Below, piece by piece: positions 50,520-58,625 of a DNA stretch of 64,000 nt (within the stretch, counting starts at the first letter, position 1; every line of letters starts with the position of its first letter). Source of the DNA: an uncultured Flavobacteriales bacterium (GTDB lineage: Bacteria; Bacteroidota; Bacteroidia; Flavobacteriales; Crocinitomicaceae); NCBI GenBank assembly GCA_946479285.1, contig CAMLFH010000012.1:39598-103597 (forward strand). The letters are read 5' to 3'. The position numbers and the translations under genes were made by a program. Below the pieces are notes generated by a model. It was not told where the DNA came from. It searched no databases and saw only the letters and a program-made list of their open reading frames with translations.

Positions 50520-50936
50520 TCAAAGCAGCTGTTCGTTTACAAACTGCTTTGAAAATGTTTTTATGAGTTCCCTGGTACGCTCAAATTCCAGGCTGATTGC
50601 TTCTTCGCTGCCAATTGCTTTTGCGGGATCCGGGAAATTATGGTGAAACTTCTGTGCTTGAGTTGGGAAGTACGGACAGTGTTCTTTTGCGTTGTCGCAA
50701 ACTGTAATGACATGGTCAAAAGCGATTTTGCTGTATTCATCCACGTGATTGGAAGTGTGGTGCGAAATATCAATTCCGTCCATTTTCATGGTGGCTAAAG
50801 CTTTCGGATTAACGCCATGAACTTCTACTCCAGCACTGTAAACGGTTGCACGATCGCCGGCAAAATGTTGTAAATATCCATGGGCAATTTGACTTCTACA
50901 GCTATTTCCCGTGCACAAAACTAAAATATTCTTCAT
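50520..50936 (-). CDS. arsC: Low-molecular-weight phosphatase-fold arsenate reductase
   Basis: A 138-residue protein starting at the ATG at 50936 with MKNILVLCTGNSCRS, the CX5R phosphatase loop (Cys8, Arg14). It has DPAKA in place of the general-acid loop, HHTSNHVDEY, and HVITVCDNAKEHCPYFP with the second Cys pair of the thioredoxin-coupled arsenate reductases. It reduces arsenate to arsenite. A longer frame starting at 51020 is rejected because a small gene with its own stop occupies that region. It is the last gene of the arsR operon on this strand. Confidence 0.9.
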   Translation of the reverse strand: MKNILVLCTGNSCRSQIAHGYLQHFAGDRATVYSAGVEVHGVNPKALATMKMDGIDISHHTSNHVDEYSKIAFDHVITVCDNAKEHCPYFPTQAQKFHHNFPDPAKAIGSEEAISLEFERTRELIKTFSKQFVNEQLL

Positions 50937-50946
50937 TGCTCTTATA

Positions 50947-51072
50947 CTATACAAATAACCAAATGATGTTGATGATACAGAACTTCGGATCAAACCCGAA
51001 AATGAGTTGTAACACAACAACCGAAGTGGTAATAATTACTGGTTTTCTGTATTTGAGTGCTAGTGTTTTCAT
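50947..51072 (-). CDS. 41-residue membrane protein in the ars operon
   Basis: A small ORF of 41 residues (ATG at 51072, TAG at 50947-50949). It has one hydrophobic helix (PVIITTSVVVLQLIF), a GFDPKFC turn, and a hydrophobic tail (IINIIWLFV). It starts 3 bp after the stop of the DUF6428 gene and ends 10 bp before the arsC start, so it is tightly packed in the operon. That packing is the main evidence that it is translated. I do not recognise it; it might be a small regulator or subunit for arsenic or metal handling. Confidence 0.6.
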   Translation of the reverse strand: MKTLALKYRKPVIITTSVVVLQLIFGFDPKFCIINIIWLFV

Positions 51073-51075
51073 AGA

Positions 51076-51549
51076 TTAACAACATCCACCGCCAGTCGTG
51101 CAGCAAGCAGATTCTTTAGTGGATAATTCGGACAATTGGATTTTTGCTTTTTCAGCAGGAGCACCACAAGATTCACTCGCTAAACAAGCGGTTGTTTTTG
51201 ATACTAACAGAAAGTGTTTTCCATTGAACTCCAAATTGTATTTTCCAATTGTTTCTCCCTGGTACTCTACTTCAATTTCATTGTTTTCAATTCCCAGTTT
51301 TTCTTCTGAAAGTTCAATGATCCGAAGCAGTTTCCCGGGTTTTAATCTGTGATCGGTATCGTTTGCATTCCACAATTGGAAATTCACAACTGATTCATTA
51401 CGGATTGTGCCGCCACAATCAATAAAATGCTTGCGCACGTTTCCAACTTCGGTTACGTGAAAATGCTCAGGAACGAATGAGCCGTTAGGTGTTTCAAATA
51501 CCACATTATCTAATGTTGGCAGAATTGCTTTTACTTCTGAAAGTTTCAT
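51076..51549 (-). CDS. DUF6428-like ars-operon protein with Cys-rich tail
   Basis: A 157-residue protein starting at the ATG at 51549 (MKLSEVKAILPTLDNVVFETPNG). The frame extends 44 codons upstream, but that extension would overlap arsR and lacks sense. Core motifs are PEHFHVTEVGNV, FIDCGGTIRNESVVNFQLW and EYQGETIGKYNL, typical of DUF6428, a family that accompanies ars genes in Bacteroidota. The C-terminus ends in CCTTGGGCC, a cluster of Cys likely to bind As(III) or another soft metal. It lies 16 bp after arsR. Function is unknown; a metal-binding or chaperone role is inferred. Confidence 0.82.
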   Translation of the reverse strand: MKLSEVKAILPTLDNVVFETPNGSFVPEHFHVTEVGNVRKHFIDCGGTIRNESVVNFQLWNANDTDHRLKPGKLLRIIELSEEKLGIENNEIEVEYQGETIGKYNLEFNGKHFLLVSKTTACLASESCGAPAEKAKIQLSELSTKESACCTTGGGCC

Positions 51550-51565
51550 TTTGCGTAAGTTTTGT

Positions 51566-51898
51566 TTAACAACATTGACTGCCTTTATTCTCCATTTGAA
51601 GAGAGATTCCGGCAAAATAAGATTGGATACGGGCAACGGTAGTTTTATCGACACAATAGCAAATAGCAGTTCCTTCAACACTTCCCTTAATCAATCCTGC
51701 GTTCTTCAACTCTTTCAAATGCTGAGAAACGGTGGGCTGTGCAAGGGGCAATTCATTGACAATATCTCCGCAAATACAGGTGTCGACTTTTATCAGGTAT
51801 TCCAGAATTGCGATTCTTGCAGGATGTCCTATTGCTTTTAACAGATTTGCCATTTCATTCTGTTCTGTCGTAAACAGGTCCGTTTTTGTTGTTCCCAT
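51566..51898 (-). CDS. arsR: ArsR/SmtB-family repressor
   Basis: A 110-residue winged-helix repressor. The DNA-binding helices lie in [12 protein letters not shown] and [22 protein letters not shown]. An inducer site is formed by Cys41 and Cys43 in DTCICGD, plus a C-terminal Cys pair (QCC). ArsR-type proteins leave DNA when they bind As(III) or Sb(III). The palindrome at 51905-51930 just upstream is the probable operator. It is the first gene of an operon with DUF6428, the small membrane protein and the reductase. Confidence 0.92.
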   Translation of the reverse strand: MGTTKTDLFTTEQNEMANLLKAIGHPARIAILEYLIKVDTCICGDIVNELPLAQPTVSQHLKELKNAGLIKGSVEGTAICYCVDKTTVARIQSYFAGISLQMENKGSQCC

Positions 51899-51904
51899 AT
51901 CTTT

Positions 51905-51930
51905 TATCGTATTATTGCAATATTACGATA
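51905..51930. promoter_or_regulatory. Probable ArsR operator palindrome
   Basis: TATCGTATTATTG (51905-51917) and CAATATTACGATA (51918-51930) are inverted with one mismatch. The 26-bp site ends 6 bp before the arsR ATG, so bound repressor would block transcription or initiation. ArsR/SmtB operators are typically AT-rich imperfect palindromes of this size. Confidence 0.7.
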
Positions 51931-52043
51931 AATAATGGAGGGATTATAAAAAATAGTTCTCCGCGGGCTAAAAATTCAAATTGAAATAAATGGATAGTTG
52001 AATGGAATCCTACACCAGTCAGGCAGATAGAGGGGGAAAAGTT

Positions 52044-52301
52044 TCAATTTTTCTTGCAGGAACATTTCTTCTCCGGAACCGGATCATAACCATGTCCGCC
52101 CCAGGGGTGGCAACGGCTGATTCTTCTGGTCCCCAGCCATAATCCTTTTATCGGACCATGAATTTTTAATGCTTCGATCATGTAAGACGAACAAGTTGGA
52201 TCATACCTGCAGGCATTTGGAAGAATAGGACTGATGATCCACTGGTAAATCTTTACCGGGACGATTAAAATGGAAATAAAAAATTGCCGGATGTACTTCA
52301 T
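52044..52301 (-). CDS. yidD: Membrane protein insertion efficiency factor YidD
   Basis: An 85-residue protein matching Yid[43 protein letters not shown] (in parts) and [20 protein letters not shown], the near-invariant family signature. YidD assists YidC-dependent insertion of inner-membrane proteins. The start used is the ATG at 52301; an upstream in-frame start at 52328 is less likely. The C-terminal CSCKKN adds an extra Cys pair. It stands alone here, away from rnpA/yidC, which is common in Bacteroidota. Confidence 0.93.
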   Translation of the reverse strand: MKYIRQFFISILIVPVKIYQWIISPILPNACRYDPTCSSYMIEALKIHGPIKGLWLGTRRISRCHPWGGHGYDPVPEKKCSCKKN

Positions 52302-52365
52302 GTGCTTCTTCGGCACAAAGTTAAGCAAGAATGGAATACTTATTTTGTAATTTTAGCCAATACTT

Positions 52366-53472
52366 ATGGAAGAAATTCAAAATAAGCGAAAGAAGAGCAT
52401 TGCATTTCGACTTGGAAATAGTTATTTGAGCAGGAAGACGGCAGGTATCAGGAATGAAGACAGGCTTGGTTATGCATTGAATGCGGTTCAGAAAACGCAA
52501 TTGAAAAACCTGCAGTTGAAGATTTACCTCATTGCCGGTTTGATCGGAGCCGGTGCTGTACTGATTGTTGTTTTCCCGTTTCATTTCACCAGTTTACTCG
52601 ATGCTCAGCACCTGGATGTTTTCGGTTACAAATTTGATTTTGAGCTTTATTATACGATTTACGGAGTTGCGATGCTCTTTCCCGAGATTTGGCTGCTGAA
52701 TATGCTGAATATTTATGCGGTGAGGCGTATTTGTGAGATCTACAAATATCCATCGGTTTCTCAAAATGATTATGGAGAGCAGGTTGCGTTATTAACGGAA
52801 GCAGGATTGGAAATGCCGGCAAAGCATATGAAGCTATTGGAAATTGATCCTTACGTCGGACTGACAAAATTTTCGTATTACGCATTATTGATAGGGACCA
52901 AATTGAAAGCGACACTCTCCAATGTGCTGATGAAATTTTTGGTGAGGCGTTTACTTGGAAGGTATGCCTTGCGAATAGTTACAGACCTGATTGGTGTTCC
53001 AATCTTTGCCTTTTGGAATGCGTGGAGCAGCAGACAGGTCATGAAAGAAACTCAGATGCGGATTGTTGCTACGGCTGCCACGAAAGATTTTATGAGAGAG
53101 TTTTCCCAGGAAGAATTGGAACAGATCAAAGAGCGGCTGACTAAATTATTCCATTTTGTGGCTCAACAAAAGCGGCAGTATAATTTCGCGCTGTATTCAT
53201 TCATGAAAGAAATGATGGTTGTTTTTCCGGATCTCGACCTGAAATATGATCAGGAAGTAAAGATAGATGAGTTATTTGGTGCTGATCCGGAGGAGAATAA
53301 ATTAGTCGCTCGTTTGTTGATTTTTGGACTCCTTGTAGATGGAACACTTTCCGTAAAAGAACGTTTGACGATTCGTAAAATTGCCAAAGAACCCTGGTTC
53401 CCGGTTTCTATTGATGAAATGGAGGTGATTTTGAAAGGATATGTCAATGGCGAAGGACTGAAGCGGTTTTGA
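52366..53472 (+). CDS. Conserved membrane protein, LBF_2804-like
   Basis: A 368-residue protein. Residues about 48-120 hold two helices (IYLIAGLIGAGAVLIVVFPFHF, YGVAMLFPEIWLLNMLNIYA); another hydrophobic stretch with VPIFAFWNAW lies near 215. The Arg/Lys-rich N-terminus (NKRKKSIAFRLGNSYL) and the helical C-terminal third (FSQEELEQIKERL, LLVDGTLSVKERLTIRKIAKE), which resembles a TerB-like fold, are both cytoplasmic in style. From memory, such proteins in Bacteroidota are named LBF_2804 family, with no known function. It is divergent from yidD with a short spacer (TATTTTG-like words). Confidence 0.65.
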   Translation: MEEIQNKRKKSIAFRLGNSYLSRKTAGIRNEDRLGYALNAVQKTQLKNLQLKIYLIAGLIGAGAVLIVVFPFHFTSLLDAQHLDVFGYKFDFELYYTIYGVAMLFPEIWLLNMLNIYAVRRICEIYKYPSVSQNDYGEQVALLTEAGLEMPAKHMKLLEIDPYVGLTKFSYYALLIGTKLKATLSNVLMKFLVRRLLGRYALRIVTDLIGVPIFAFWNAWSSRQVMKETQMRIVATAATKDFMREFSQEELEQIKERLTKLFHFVAQQKRQYNFALYSFMKEMMVVFPDLDLKYDQEVKIDELFGADPEENKLVARLLIFGLLVDGTLSVKERLTIRKIAKEPWFPVSIDEMEVILKGYVNGEGLKRF

Positions 53473-53572
53473 TAATCGTGACTGATCACTACAGAACGTT
53501 AAAATTTCGTACAGCTCTTGTGTTTTTCAAGCGTTTTTCCTAATTTGCATTACCCAAAACCCACAAACAAAA

Positions 53573-54526
53573 ATGAAACGCAAAACTCTCCTTGCAATAC
53601 TTGCGTGTATTCCACTGATTGCTTCTTCTCAAACTTCCACCTGGGAAAAAGAGATGATCGCTGTTACCGAAGGCACTTCCGAACACATAATCATGGGAGC
53701 AGCGGGCATCGAGGCCGCAAGTTGGGACCAGCTTCAGCATCCGAAATTCTGGCAGCAAATTATGATTCTTTCTCCGGATTCGGTATTGATCAATGTAGGT
53801 TCAACCCGACAGATTATTACTAAAATGTCCAATAAAGGCTGGAACTCGCAAACAGAAGCTCAAAAAACAATCTTTAAAGACAGTATTCGAACCTTGTTTG
53901 GACTGAATGCTGGTGAAAAAATAAATGTAACAACCGGTAAGAATGATTTCTATCGCTTTGACCTCGTATTTGAAAGTCTGCCAAAAGGAGTTTCTGCATT
54001 TGAAGGTTTTGGAGTGGATCCATGGTATGCACAATCAATCCTGTTAATTGAAAGTCCCGGAAGAATGCAAAAATCTTCTGTTGGAGCTTACGGACCATTT
54101 CAATTGATGCCGGCTGTGGCACGTTCTATGGGATTAACGGTTAATCGTTCGGTGGATGAGCGGAAAGATTTCATGCGTTCTGCCTATGCAGCTTCTCAGT
54201 TATTAAAGCGCATTTGTATTCCTTCGGCGAAAGGAATTGCAGAAGGAGCTGGCCTGGTGGTTGATGAACAGTCGATTTGGTTCCGTTTATTGACCATGCA
54301 TGTGTATCACGCTGGTGCTTTGAACGTGAAAGCTGTAGTAAATGCAATCGGACCCGTTACTTCAGGGGAAGAATTGATTCAAAAAATGTGGGTTACCAGC
54401 GCCGGAAGTTTCGGGAACTGCTCACAGAATTATTCGCAATTGGCATTGGCAGCACACATTCAATTGAACGATATGATTCAGCACATGGGAGTTCCGGTGT
54501 ATAACTGTAATACGGTAGTTGAATAA
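53573..54526 (+). CDS. Secreted lytic transglycosylase-like protein
   Basis: A 317-residue exported protein (signal peptide 1-19, ending IASSQ). The central region has the SLT-type layout: catalytic Glu in ILLIESPG, then KSSVGAYGPFQLMPAVARSMGL, the diagnostic GxxGPFQLMP block of lytic transglycosylases. The C-terminal helices (FRLLTMHVYHAGALNVKAVVNAIG) match the rest of the goose-lysozyme-like fold. It should cleave peptidoglycan strands in the periplasm. The N-terminal about 130 residues are family-specific and unknown. A CTAATTTG word 25 bp upstream may be a -7 box. Confidence 0.85.
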   Translation: MKRKTLLAILACIPLIASSQTSTWEKEMIAVTEGTSEHIIMGAAGIEAASWDQLQHPKFWQQIMILSPDSVLINVGSTRQIITKMSNKGWNSQTEAQKTIFKDSIRTLFGLNAGEKINVTTGKNDFYRFDLVFESLPKGVSAFEGFGVDPWYAQSILLIESPGRMQKSSVGAYGPFQLMPAVARSMGLTVNRSVDERKDFMRSAYAASQLLKRICIPSAKGIAEGAGLVVDEQSIWFRLLTMHVYHAGALNVKAVVNAIGPVTSGEELIQKMWVTSAGSFGNCSQNYSQLALAAHIQLNDMIQHMGVPVYNCNTVVE

Positions 54527-54530
54527 AGAA

Positions 54531-54902
54531 CTAAGCTTTTTTAAAGAGAATACTTAGGGAATTGACACAATGACGCGTGTCTTTGGGAGTAAATTGTTCA
54601 CCAAAAAAGACATGCCCCAAATGTCCTTCGCAATTGGCACAGATTATTTCCACGCGTTTTCCATCCGAATCGGGAATTCGTTTTACACTTCCCGGAATTT
54701 CGTCATCGAATGACGGCCAGCCGCATCCTGAATCGAATTTATCTGAACTTTTATACAAAGGTGCTTCGCAACGACGGCATACAAAAGTGCCTTGTTCGTT
54801 CCATTTGTTATACTGACCTGTGAAGGGATATTCTGTTCCTTTTCGTACGATGATGCGTTCTTCATCAGGTGTAAGTGGATTCCAATCTTGTTTTTCTTTC
54901 AT
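54531..54902 (-). CDS. msrB: Peptide methionine-(R)-sulfoxide reductase MsrB
   Basis: A 123-residue enzyme starting at the ATG at 54902 (MKEKQDWNPLTPDEERI); a longer frame to 54953 is not supported. Two CxxC pairs (FVCRRCEAPL and ICANCEGHLGH) bind structural zinc. The catalytic Cys is in TRHCVNSLSI, and SGCGWPSFDD with the conserved Trp shapes the substrate pocket. It repairs oxidised Met residues with thioredoxin. It is convergent with the lytic transglycosylase gene, 4 bp apart, with no clear hairpin. Confidence 0.95.
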   Translation of the reverse strand: MKEKQDWNPLTPDEERIIVRKGTEYPFTGQYNKWNEQGTFVCRRCEAPLYKSSDKFDSGCGWPSFDDEIPGSVKRIPDSDGKRVEIICANCEGHLGHVFFGEQFTPKDTRHCVNSLSILFKKA

Positions 54903-55012
54903 TGGTCTTGTTTCGGTGATACAAGGTACAAAAAAAATGAATGAATCAGACACCGAAAAGTTAAGATATGATGAAATTAACCTGAAATTTAACAGCTTGA
55001 ATTCATGCCGGT

Positions 55013-55079
55013 CCCAATATTGGGAATTTGGGAATTCGAGAATTCTAGAATTCTACAGTTCGAGAATTCTAGAACTGTA
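55013..55079. repeat. Cluster of AT-rich palindromes with TTCGAGAATTCT core
   Basis: It contains the 12-bp palindrome CCCAATATTGGG (55013-55024), the near-palindrome TTCGAGAATTCTAGAA (55035-55050), and a 26-bp palindrome with one mismatch (55054-55079) built round the same word. A very similar word occurs at 63492-63507. Two TTGCTGTGAT copies follow at about 55081 and 55111. Confidence 0.6.
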
Positions 55080-55123
55080 TTTGCTGTGATTTCTTGTTTT
55101 TAAGCTTGTTTTGCTGTGATGCG

Positions 55124-55153
55124 AAAAAAAGGCTGTTCATTTGAACAGCCTTT
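55124..55153 (-). terminator. Terminator of the DUF4836 lipoprotein gene
   Basis: AAAGGCTGTTCA (55128-55139) and TGAACAGCCTTT (55142-55153) are exact complements with a 2-nt loop. On the minus strand the hairpin is followed by a T-run (A-run 55124-55130 on the plus strand). It lies 23 bp after the stop. Confidence 0.92.
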
Positions 55154-55175
55154 CTAATCTAATATTTAGTTGAGA

Positions 55176-56666
55176 TTAAACACCCATCGAGTCCATTTTG
55201 TCCATGATCTGTTTGGCGTAAAAATCAGTTGCCTGCTTCAGGATATTTACATTTTTCTTCTTCGCTGCAATAACCATTTTAGAACCGTCTCTGTTCACAT
55301 TGATCGTCACATATTGAAGAATCTCTACCACTTTTGCTGCGTCTTGCAATTCCAGGCTTTGTACATCCATTTTTTCAAATGCAATGAACATAGAGAAACT
55401 GTCTTCACCGAAATTTTTAGCATAAGAAGGCAGATTCAATTGTCCTCCCGTCTGCTGTCCGCTTGAAGCAGAGATTGCTTTCTTAGTCGATTTTACCAGT
55501 AAATCGCCCATGATGTAAGTATCGCCTTTCTTTTCACCGAAAGCAGAGAATTGGTCGTCCAATACTTTTTGAAGCAAATCTCCTTTTGGACCAAGTCCTA
55601 AGTAACTATTGTAATCCAATTCCATTCCCATTGGTGATTTTGGGTCTCCTGTAAATACCATTCCGGCCTGACCTGAGAATAATTTAGATAATGGGTTTTG
55701 TCCAAGAGCCAGTAATGCAAATTTCACTTCACCCGGGAAATCCTCTGTTAGTCGTTTTTGAGCCGTTGGAAGATACTTGGTCAGGAAACTTTCTCCTTTT
55801 CTAAGATCCAGGTTCAGCGCAACTCCCATCCACGGATTTCCTCCGCCCAATTGTTTCACTAACGTTGTTCCGTTGTTGTCTTTGAAGAATAATTCGTCTT
55901 TTAGTTCATCGGAGAAAATATTTTTGGAGTCGATAGTAGCCATTCCATTATCGAAATTTGCTACCGTTTTGATGTAGGCACCTTCTACCAATTCATCCAG
56001 ATGTTCTTTCTTTTCAGCCGGAAGTTTTTCCAGTTCCGTATTCGAAGTATTCAATAACCGTGCAATGTCAATTCCTGAAACGATATCGCCTTTTTCTTCG
56101 ATGATTTCTTCTGCAGTATCTTCAGAAAGATCGCCTTCTGTTAAGGTAAATGCTGCTCTCATTGCTGCTTTTCCGTCATAATCTGCCGGTTTGCTGATGA
56201 TGATCAGGAGTTTATTGCGGATTCCAAAAGTTACGTCGTCTTCCTGGTGATAGGAAATGTCGCCGTCTTTATCCAGTGCATATCCCATTTCACTAATAAT
56301 GGATGCAAGGGTATCCGGACTCTTGATATTGATCAATGCATAAACAGTTTCAGGAGTTCCATCGTGACGAAACGGAGCTTCGAGTGCGTAATAAATCGGT
56401 TTTTCGATTTCCAAACCTCTTTTCCAGTTCCCAAGTACACTTCCCAAAATTGTATTTACCTTCGGAACGCTCTTGTAATCGGCTTTATTCAAAATATCCA
56501 TGGCACTTACATGACCAAAGGCAACTATTTTTTCATTACCTTCAATCATCGCTGAAGTTGCTTCGGCTGCATCTCTTTCTGTAGAATTGGAAGAGCAGGA
56601 GCTGAAGAACAAAATTCCGCTGATTGCGAAAGCGGCGAATAATAGTGATTTATTGTATTTTTTCAT
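55176..56666 (-). CDS. DUF4836-family lipoprotein
   Basis: A 496-residue lipoprotein: N-terminal signal with a lipobox (ILFFSSC, Cys24), a Ser/Thr/Glu linker, then a large mixed domain (YKSVPKVNTILGSVLGNW, ETVYALINIKSPDTL, DDVTFGIRNKLLIIISKPADYDG) typical of DUF4836 proteins in Bacteroidota. The last region ends VTINVNRDGSKMVIAAKKKN. Role unknown; likely anchored to the inner or outer membrane on the periplasmic side. It is a single-gene unit with an excellent terminator. Confidence 0.85.
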   Translation of the reverse strand: MKKYNKSLLFAAFAISGILFFSSCSSNSTERDAAEATSAMIEGNEKIVAFGHVSAMDILNKADYKSVPKVNTILGSVLGNWKRGLEIEKPIYYALEAPFRHDGTPETVYALINIKSPDTLASIISEMGYALDKDGDISYHQEDDVTFGIRNKLLIIISKPADYDGKAAMRAAFTLTEGDLSEDTAEEIIEEKGDIVSGIDIARLLNTSNTELEKLPAEKKEHLDELVEGAYIKTVANFDNGMATIDSKNIFSDELKDELFFKDNNGTTLVKQLGGGNPWMGVALNLDLRKGESFLTKYLPTAQKRLTEDFPGEVKFALLALGQNPLSKLFSGQAGMVFTGDPKSPMGMELDYNSYLGLGPKGDLLQKVLDDQFSAFGEKKGDTYIMGDLLVKSTKKAISASSGQQTGGQLNLPSYAKNFGEDSFSMFIAFEKMDVQSLELQDAAKVVEILQYVTINVNRDGSKMVIAAKKKNVNILKQATDFYAKQIMDKMDSMGV

Positions 56667-56767
56667 AGGTAAATATTTGTTTCAAATGAACACTCAAATG
56701 TAGACTTTCTTTTTAATTTCGAAGTTCATTTTTACAATTTTTATTCCAAACTTAAAAGTCTGATTCT

Positions 56768-57334
56768 GTGCATTTTATTGAGCCGTATTTTAATTGGAGA
56801 CACTTATACATTGCTTCTGAGGATTCCCTTTCACCGTTTTACGACAGAGAGTACAGTGAATTTGAATTCACTGACCGGATTTACAACTTCCTGATCCATC
56901 CGCAATGGGATACTATTGATTCCAGAACCCTTTTTACCAAGATCCTGTTTGTGGATTATGAAGAAGGTTATGCAATTATGGAGTTTATAGGGGAGTGGAA
57001 TGACGCCATAGAGAATGATATTATGACCCTTAAGCGAAATGTGATTGAAGAGATCATGCAGCATGGGATCAATAAGTTCATCCTGGTAGGTGAGAATGTA
57101 CTGAATTTTCATTATTCAGACGATTCATATTACGAAGAATGGTTTGACGAGGTGGAAGATGGTTGGATTGCATTGGTCAATTTTCACGATCACGTAATCC
57201 ATGAGTTTGAGAAAGCTCGAATCGATCATTATTTTGTGATGGGGGGTGATTTGGAAGATATTGATTGGAGAACGGGCACGCCTTCCCAGTTTTATGAGCG
57301 GGTGGAGGAGTTGGTTCAAAGACGAATTGGATAA
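56768..57334 (+). CDS. Conserved cytoplasmic protein of unknown function
   Basis: A 188-residue protein starting at a GTG (56768, MHFIEPYFNWRHLYIASEDSLSPFYDREYSEF). It is rich in Asp/Glu and aromatics, with HPQWDTIDSRTLFTKILFVDYEEGYAIMEFIG and MGGDLEDIDWRTGTPSQFYERVEELV (in parts). No signal peptide, membrane helix or catalytic motif is evident. Proteins of this kind are conserved in Bacteroidota as hypothetical. It is divergent from the lipoprotein gene and convergent with the cytochrome operon, with a palindromic repeat at its end. Confidence 0.7.
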   Translation: MHFIEPYFNWRHLYIASEDSLSPFYDREYSEFEFTDRIYNFLIHPQWDTIDSRTLFTKILFVDYEEGYAIMEFIGEWNDAIENDIMTLKRNVIEEIMQHGINKFILVGENVLNFHYSDDSYYEEWFDEVEDGWIALVNFHDHVIHEFEKARIDHYFVMGGDLEDIDWRTGTPSQFYERVEELVQRRIG

Positions 57335-57340
57335 AAATAT

Positions 57341-57367
57341 GTGGGCGCAGATGCATCCCGCGCCCAC
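57341..57367. repeat. Palindromic repeat with GTGGGCGC arms, probable terminator
   Basis: GTGGGCGC (57341-57348) pairs with GCGCCCAC (57360-57367); the centre contains GATGCATC, itself palindromic. It lies between convergent genes. The arms resemble those of the GCGATTAATCGC family but the core differs. Confidence 0.7.
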
Positions 57368-57377
57368 CGAATTTTAA

Positions 57378-58253
57378 TCATTTTGATATAAACACCCTTT
57401 TCATGGTCATATTGTTATCTACGGAAACATTTACCATGTAAATTCCGCTGTTCAATTCATTGTCCAGACGAACGGAAAGTGCGCTTTCGCCGGCACTCAC
57501 AGTTCCAAGATTTTCTCTGAAGACGGATTTCCCGTTCAGATCCACCACATTGACATACACTGAGCCGTCCACTTTGCTGTTCAAATGAATGTTCAGTGAA
57601 TTGGTAGCTGATTGATAGCCAATCTGTGTTTCTACTTTCGAGCTTGCTTCTTTCACGCCGGCTTGTGTTCCAAAAGGATGCTGTGAGGTACGGATTACAT
57701 CTCCGTCATCGCTACTGCTGCTGTTAGTTTGATTGGTCGCTAAATAAAAAGTCACAGTTCCCACATTGGTAGCCGGTGATGTCCAGTTGAAAGACCAGGT
57801 GGTGAGGTCTGTTCCTGCCAGTTTATGAGTGACTCGTTGTTTTCCACCGGAAGTAATGATTTTTGTATGCGTAGCATTTGTGATAGCAAGAGTACCTGCT
57901 GCGGTATTGCTTGGGCTAAGTGCAACAATCTCAAAACCATTTTTCGGGTTGTTTGTAGCCATGCTGACCTGAACCTGGTAAGTGGTAGATGCTTCGTATT
58001 CCGTTACAGGATTTCCTGCATCCATCAATGTTACTGTATTGAATCCGGAACCGCTTTGAACCGTTCCTGAATGACATTGTGTGCAAACTCCGTCGCCCGG
58101 AGCACCTGTTCTTCCGCCTGGACTTCCGGCCTGGTTGAGCGTGTGGTATTCTTTGCTGAATTTTTTGACTGTTCCGATAGATTCATGTCCGGAAAAACTG
58201 AGTAGAATTCCAGAGGCGGCCAACAAGCCGATAAAGATGTAGTTTTTATTCAT
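57378..58253 (-). CDS. Choice-of-anchor V (Reeler-like) c-type haem protein with T9SS signal
   Basis: A 291-residue exported protein: N-terminal hydrophobic signal, then GSPGGRTGAPGDGVCTQCHSG containing one CxxCH haem site (written here as part of the motif), a Reeler-like/choice-of-anchor V domain (about 80-200), and a C-terminal T9SS-type segment (YVNVVDLNGKSVF ... SGIYMVNVSVDNN). A haem-bearing protein exported through T9SS to the cell surface is the natural reading. It is the last gene of the DUF5777/YceI/membrane/cytochrome operon, 6 bp after the cytochrome gene. Confidence 0.85.
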   Translation of the reverse strand: MNKNYIFIGLLAASGILLSFSGHESIGTVKKFSKEYHTLNQAGSPGGRTGAPGDGVCTQCHSGTVQSGSGFNTVTLMDAGNPVTEYEASTTYQVQVSMATNNPKNGFEIVALSPSNTAAGTLAITNATHTKIITSGGKQRVTHKLAGTDLTTWSFNWTSPATNVGTVTFYLATNQTNSSSSDDGDVIRTSQHPFGTQAGVKEASSKVETQIGYQSATNSLNIHLNSKVDGSVYVNVVDLNGKSVFRENLGTVSAGESALSVRLDNELNSGIYMVNVSVDNNMTMKRVFISK

Positions 58254-58259
58254 AATGTA

Positions 58260-58625
58260 TTAATTATTCAGGGTTCCCTGCTGAATCCAGCATTGAAATT
58301 GTTGAATGAGTGAATCAGCCAGTGCCGGACCACCTTCAGGCATTAATTGCGGTGTTCCGCGTAATGCCTGAATGATTGCATTCGAATTTGCAGAAATTTC
58401 TGCGTGATTGGATAGTACGGGTGAAGTTCCGGCTCCGCTTCCATGACAACCGGAACAGTTTTCTTCAATCATCGGTGCAATTTGTGTACTGAATGAGATA
58501 GTGCTGTTACAGATCACCTGGGGCAATGCAGGTGGAGTTTTAGCTTTGGTACATCCACCCGGAAGCAGCACAATTAAAAATGCGATACCGCAAAATACGT
58601 AAAAAGTCAGTGTCGTTTTTTTCAT
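58260..58625 (-). CDS. Small c-type cytochrome, probable lipoprotein
   Basis: A 121-residue protein with an N-terminal hydrophobic signal ending in PGGC (a slightly atypical lipobox, Cys25) and a single haem site, NCSGCHGSGAG (CxxCH), in a cytochrome-c-like region (ISFSTQIAPMIEENCSGCH, with a Met-containing QLMPEGGPAL as likely distal ligand). It is directly adjacent to the membrane protein gene upstream (no gap) and 6 bp from the choice-of-anchor V gene downstream. An electron carrier at the envelope is inferred. Confidence 0.85.
   Translation of the reverse strand: MKKTTLTFYVFCGIAFLIVLLPGGCTKAKTPPALPQVICNSTISFSTQIAPMIEENCSGCHGSGAGTSPVLSNHAEISANSNAIIQALRGTPQLMPEGGPALADSLIQQFQCWIQQGTLNN

Noticed and set aside
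50846..51079. 77-codon plus-strand ORF across the arsC/small-gene region
   Set aside because: It is antisense to the tightly packed minus-strand small gene and arsC start and has no features.
51550..51681. N-terminal extension of the DUF6428 protein
   Set aside because: It overlaps arsR and precedes the family start MKLSEVKAILP.
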